From an uncultured Tateyamaria sp. (lineage in GTDB: Bacteria > Pseudomonadota > Alphaproteobacteria > Rhodobacterales > Rhodobacteraceae), in the NCBI RefSeq assembly GCF_947503415.1, contig NZ_CANNDS010000005.1, positions 186,001 to 250,000 on the forward strand: 64,000 nt of DNA. Direction: 5' to 3'. A program made the position numbers and the translations under genes. This document shows positions 60,948 through 64,000 of this stretch, piece after piece (positions within the stretch are counted from its first letter, which is position 1; each line of letters starts with the position of its first letter). The notes below the pieces were generated by a model. That model was not told where the DNA came from. It saw only the letters and a list, made by a program, of their open reading frames with translations, and ran no database searches.

Positions 60948-61601
60948 TTGGATGAAGAAACCGCCATCATCGAAGAGGAACTGGTCTACGGCGCGCTCAG
61001 ACGGGAACGACTCTGGCAGCGCCTCGGGCTAATGGGCCTCATCTTTGGCATCCTCGGGTGCTTGGCGGCCGCTACTGTCGCGATCCTCGATGTCGATCCG
61101 CCGCCCGTAGTCGTCCCTTATGATCCGGAGACCGGCTTCGCGCTACCGGAAGCCGCGGTCGGCGCCACGACCGTGACCGAGAATCAGGCGATCATTGAAG
61201 CGGAGGTCTTCCGCTATGTGACCGACCGCGAGGTCTACAACCAGCTCGACAATGACGTGCGCATCCGCAGCGTCTTACAGCGCTCAGATGGGGCGGCCGC
61301 AGCCTCTGTGCGCCAGATCTGGAATTCGGCCAATTCAGAGTATCCCCCGACGCTTTACGGACCCAACGCCCGCCTCGAGGTCGAGATCCTCAGCATCAAC
61401 CGGATCGGCACCAACCGCGCGACCGTACGCCTGCGGAAACGGCTGACCTCCATCAATGGCGTCCAGACCGGCCTTTTCACCGCGACTTTGCTCTTCGAAT
61501 TTCGCCCCGAGGAAAGCCGTTCCATCGATCAGGTCTGGACCAACCCGTTCGGATTCACGGTCGTTGAATACGCCATCCGCTCAGACAGATTGGAGAATTA
61601 A
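60948..61601 (+). CDS. virB8: VirB8-family T4SS protein
   Basis: Inner-membrane protein of 217 aa: N-terminal cytoplasmic tail, membrane segment LGLMGLIFGILGCLAAATVAI (about 25-47) and a periplasmic NTF2-like domain with VRYVTDREVYN-type and TLYGPNARLEVEI blocks. The TTG start at 60948 is the only good in-frame choice. No VirB6-type polytopic gene lies between virB5 and this gene. Confidence 0.88.
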   Translation: MDEETAIIEEELVYGALRRERLWQRLGLMGLIFGILGCLAAATVAILDVDPPPVVVPYDPETGFALPEAAVGATTVTENQAIIEAEVFRYVTDREVYNQLDNDVRIRSVLQRSDGAAAASVRQIWNSANSEYPPTLYGPNARLEVEILSINRIGTNRATVRLRKRLTSINGVQTGLFTATLLFEFRPEESRSIDQVWTNPFGFTVVEYAIRSDRLEN

Positions 61602-62297
61602 GTGAAGTTTTTGAGTGCTGCCTTTGCCTGTCTGGTTTTGATCCCTGCCCTCGCCATCGCAGAGGCGATCCCGCGCGGCGGTCCCAATGACAATCGCGTC
61701 CGGGTCGCGACCTATCAGGAGGGTCAGGTCTATCGACTGAATGTTTCACTCACCCATGTGACCACCATCGAGTTTGGCGAAGGCGAGAGCATTCGGTCGA
61801 TCATTTCTGGCGACACGGAGGGTTTTGAGATCGACGGCGTCCCCGGCGGTCAGGCCTTTGCAATCAAACCGCTCGCCCGCGGCGTGCGCACCAACGTGAC
61901 CGTCTACACAAATCGGCGGAGCTATTATTTCAACGTCACAGAGGCCTCGACCCCGACCTTCTATGTGGTCCAGTTCCGCTATCCAGAGGATGAGCAACAG
62001 CCCACAAACGTCATCGCCCAGGCCGCGCCGAACTACAATTACGGGGCCAGCGAACGCCTCGACTTCACACCCGCGCGGGTCTGGGATGATGGGACCTTCA
62101 CTTATTTCGAGTTTGCCCGAAACGCGCCGGTGCCGGCGATATTCCGATACGCCAATGGGCGCGAACGGACAGCGAATACGCAGGCTGTTGAAAATGGGGT
62201 CATCCGGGTCTCTGGTGTGCATGGCCAATGGGTGCTGCGGCTTGGTGAGGATGTGGTCTGCATCCAGGCCGCACTGCCCACAGGGGTGTCCTCATGA
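61602..62297 (+). CDS. virB9: VirB9/TrbG-family outer-membrane-complex protein
   Basis: A 231-aa exported protein, signal peptide FLSAAFACLVLIPALAIAEA. Features of VirB9: VRVATYQEGQVYRLNVSLTHVTTIEFGEGE, KPLARGVRTNVTVYTNRRSYYF and the C-terminal VWDDGTFTYFEF with GQWVLRLG. GTG start at 61602. ATGA overlap with virB10. Confidence 0.92.
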   Translation: MKFLSAAFACLVLIPALAIAEAIPRGGPNDNRVRVATYQEGQVYRLNVSLTHVTTIEFGEGESIRSIISGDTEGFEIDGVPGGQAFAIKPLARGVRTNVTVYTNRRSYYFNVTEASTPTFYVVQFRYPEDEQQPTNVIAQAAPNYNYGASERLDFTPARVWDDGTFTYFEFARNAPVPAIFRYANGRERTANTQAVENGVIRVSGVHGQWVLRLGEDVVCIQAALPTGVSS

Positions 62298-63685
62298 GCG
62301 ATAGCAACGCCGATCTTGAGAAACGCCTCGCCGCCCTTGAACAGAGCGGGTCCAGACGTGGTTCCACCCCGAAGCGGCGCTCTCCGCTTCTCGCGCTGCT
62401 CGTTATTGGCCTGATCGCGGCTGGTGGCATCGTGCTCTACGTCCTGTCTCAGCCCGAAGAAGAGGTTGCACTGCCGACGGCCACGCCCGACGTGTTCCAG
62501 ACGGAGGGTGACGGCTTCGGCGAAATTGAACCCTTCGTGCCGCCACCTGCCCCAGACCCTGAGATTGTTCTCGTCACGCCGGAGCCTGCGGAGCCGAATG
62601 CCGAACTGCTAGCGCAGCTCGAAGCCCTCCAGGCGCAGATCGAAGAGCTGCGGAATGCGCCCAAGCCCGTCGTTGCAGAAGATACCGCCGCAGCAGAGGC
62701 CATCGACGCGCTCACCGAACAGATCGCCGCCCTACAGGCCGCCTCGGAGAACGGGCAACAGCAATTCCAGGACGAGCTCGCGGCCCGAGACCGCGAATTA
62801 CAGCAATTGCGCATAGACCTCGACCTCGCCCGTCTTGAGGCCACCGCCCCTGCCCAGGCCCCCCTTGGTCCAAGCGAAGACGAGTTGCTCCGGCGAGAAC
62901 AAGAGCGGCTGCGCCAGGAAGAAGAGGCGCGACGACTGGCTGACCTGCAGCGCCGCGCGGAGGAGGAACGCGCCTTCCAGGAGCGCCGCATCGCCTCACC
63001 CGTGATCGCCTTCGGAGGCGCGGGCGGCACCAATCCGGGCGCGACCGAACTCACGGAGCGGACATTCGGAGACGTGACGGATTTTGTGCTGAATGGCGCG
63101 CTGCCTACGCAAGTCACTCAAGCGCAGGTCATCGCCAACCCCTCGAACACCGTGATTCAAGGCACGATGATCCAGGCCGTTATGGAAACGGCCCTCGACT
63201 CTTCATTGCCCGGCCAAGTTCGCGCGATCATCTCTGAGGACGTCTACAGCTACGATGGCACGCGGCTGCTGATCCCGCGCGGGTCTCGTCTGATCGGGCG
63301 CTACCGCTCCGGGCTGGAGATCGCGCAGCGCCGGGTCACCATCGCCTGGGACAGGATCATCCTGCCCACGGACCAGACGATCCAGATCAGCTCCTTTGGC
63401 GGCGATCAGCTTGGCCGGTCGGGTGTCACGGGCTTTGTCGATACCCGTTTTGATGAACGCTTCGGCTCGGCAGCCCTCATCTCGATCATCTCCGCGGCCC
63501 CAACTGCGGCCGCCAGCGGGGTTGAAGATGAAACCGCGGCCGACATTCTCGAAGACGTCGGTGATGACCTTGCCGACGCGACCGACAGCGTGATCGGCGA
63601 GTATCTCTCCATCGGACCGGTCATCTATGTCGACCAAGGCGCGCGCGTCACCGTCATGGTCGATCGCGATTTGGAGATTTTCTAG
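62294..63685 (+). CDS. virB10: VirB10/TrbI-family T4SS channel protein
   Basis: A 463-aa protein spanning the envelope. Short cytoplasmic N-terminus, membrane segment LLALLVIGLIAAGGIVLYVL (about 35-54), proline-rich then long coiled-coil (about 95-240), and the C-terminal TrbI domain: GTMIQAVMETALDSSLPGQVRA, LIPRGSRLIGRY and IRTFDERFGSAA-like VDTRFDERFGSAALIS. Confidence 0.92.
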   Translation: MSDSNADLEKRLAALEQSGSRRGSTPKRRSPLLALLVIGLIAAGGIVLYVLSQPEEEVALPTATPDVFQTEGDGFGEIEPFVPPPAPDPEIVLVTPEPAEPNAELLAQLEALQAQIEELRNAPKPVVAEDTAAAEAIDALTEQIAALQAASENGQQQFQDELAARDRELQQLRIDLDLARLEATAPAQAPLGPSEDELLRREQERLRQEEEARRLADLQRRAEEERAFQERRIASPVIAFGGAGGTNPGATELTERTFGDVTDFVLNGALPTQVTQAQVIANPSNTVIQGTMIQAVMETALDSSLPGQVRAIISEDVYSYDGTRLLIPRGSRLIGRYRSGLEIAQRRVTIAWDRIILPTDQTIQISSFGGDQLGRSGVTGFVDTRFDERFGSAALISIISAAPTAAASGVEDETAADILEDVGDDLADATDSVIGEYLSIGPVIYVDQGARVTVMVDRDLEIF

Positions 63686-63688
63686 GCC

Positions 63689-64000
63689 ATGACCCTAAGC
63701 TATCTCCAGACCTCTCTCGACAAGCTAACGGACGCGTCCCGCGATGACGTGATCGAAATCTGCATCAACCCCGACGGCTCCTGTTGGGGCGAGTTCCAGG
63801 GAGACCATTTCATGCGGGCTTTGGATCAGCATATGAGCGTCACCGAAGTGAAAGATCTCGGCAACCAGATCGCCTCCAGCGCCAACACAACGATGAGCAA
63901 GGATAAGCCCATCGTCTCGGTGTCGATCACCTATCTCAACCGACCGATCCGCGCGCAGGTCATTACGCCGCCGGCCGTGCTAGACGGAATGTCGATCTCA
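63689..64000 (+). CDS. virB11: VirB11-family ATPase (3' end outside window)
   Basis: The first 104 residues of a VirB11-type hexameric ATPase: SLDKLTDASRDDVIEICINPDGSCWGE is the characteristic N-terminal domain opening, followed by RPIRAQVITPPAV. The Walker motifs lie beyond the window. It is 3 bp downstream of virB10. Confidence 0.88.
   Translation, partial: MTLSYLQTSLDKLTDASRDDVIEICINPDGSCWGEFQGDHFMRALDQHMSVTEVKDLGNQIASSANTTMSKDKPIVSVSITYLNRPIRAQVITPPAVLDGMSIS

Noticed and set aside
1..64000. CRISPR arrays, tRNA or rRNA genes, luxI, integrase or relaxase
   Set aside because: None could be recognised on either strand; absence of an integrase means the island boundaries remain unproven.

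Overview
The window looks like an alphaproteobacterial chromosome, most likely a marine Rhodobacteraceae (Roseobacter-group) bacterium. This is inferred from the olsB-olsA ornithine-lipid genes next to rpsB-tsf, the many ABC (HAAT) and TRAP solute transporters, the CoA-linked dehydrogenases, GTG/TTG starts with 4-bp ATGA overlaps, a dispersed palindromic repeat of a kind I associate with this order, and a VirB-type conjugation operon. No base composition was computed and no database was searched.

Layout. (1) 1-23.8 kb is ordinary chromosome: olsB (cut by the window edge)-olsA, rpsB-tsf, prolyl iminopeptidase, a LuxR-type regulator coupled to aroQ, a MaoC hydratase, two medium-chain reductases, then an acyl-CoA/beta-oxidation-like block (two SDRs, thiolase, nitronate monooxygenase, ACAD10-like phosphotransferase) running into a complete branched-chain amino-acid-type ABC transporter (SBP, LivH, LivM, LivG, LivF). 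GST, serine hydrolase, TesB and an SDR follow. (2) 23.9-26.1 kb holds two related but diverged IS30-family elements, head to tail and essentially abutting. (3) 26.5-53.6 kb is an accessory catabolic island. A left operon (minus strand) carries a Tat-exported SBP, SDR, VOC protein and LivF/G/H/M. A central 11-gene operon (minus strand) carries a nitroreductase-family protein, CoA-transferase A/B, maleylacetate reductase, 3-oxoadipyl-CoA thiolase, a second Tat-exported SBP with LivG/F/H/M, and a TfdB/PheA-type FAD phenol hydroxylase. A divergent operon (plus strand) carries a TRAP transporter, a small DMT protein, an IclR regulator, hydroxyquinol 1,2-dioxygenase, a YciI-like protein, GST, exported VOC and GST, followed by a TetR gene opposite an exported ABM-domain protein and another GST. 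(4) 53.6-64 kb has small orphan genes and an XRE regulator, then a T4SS operon (lytic transglycosylase, VirB2, B3, B4, lipoprotein, second lytic transglycosylase, VirB5, B8, B9, B10, B11) running off the right edge.

How the island probably works: aromatic substrates enter by one TRAP and two HAAT transporters, are hydroxylated by the FAD monooxygenase to hydroxyquinol or a halo-hydroxyquinol, the ring is opened to maleylacetate, which is reduced to 3-oxoadipate, activated by the CoA-transferase and cleaved by the thiolase to succinyl-CoA and acetyl-CoA. The YciI-like, nitroreductase-like and GST genes resemble accessory dehalogenation or quinone-reduction functions known from chlorophenol pathways. 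Three GTTCG-N5-CGAAC palindromes lie upstream of the three operons and are candidate sites for the island's own IclR protein. The closeness of the island to a T4SS and paired IS elements suggests horizontal acquisition.
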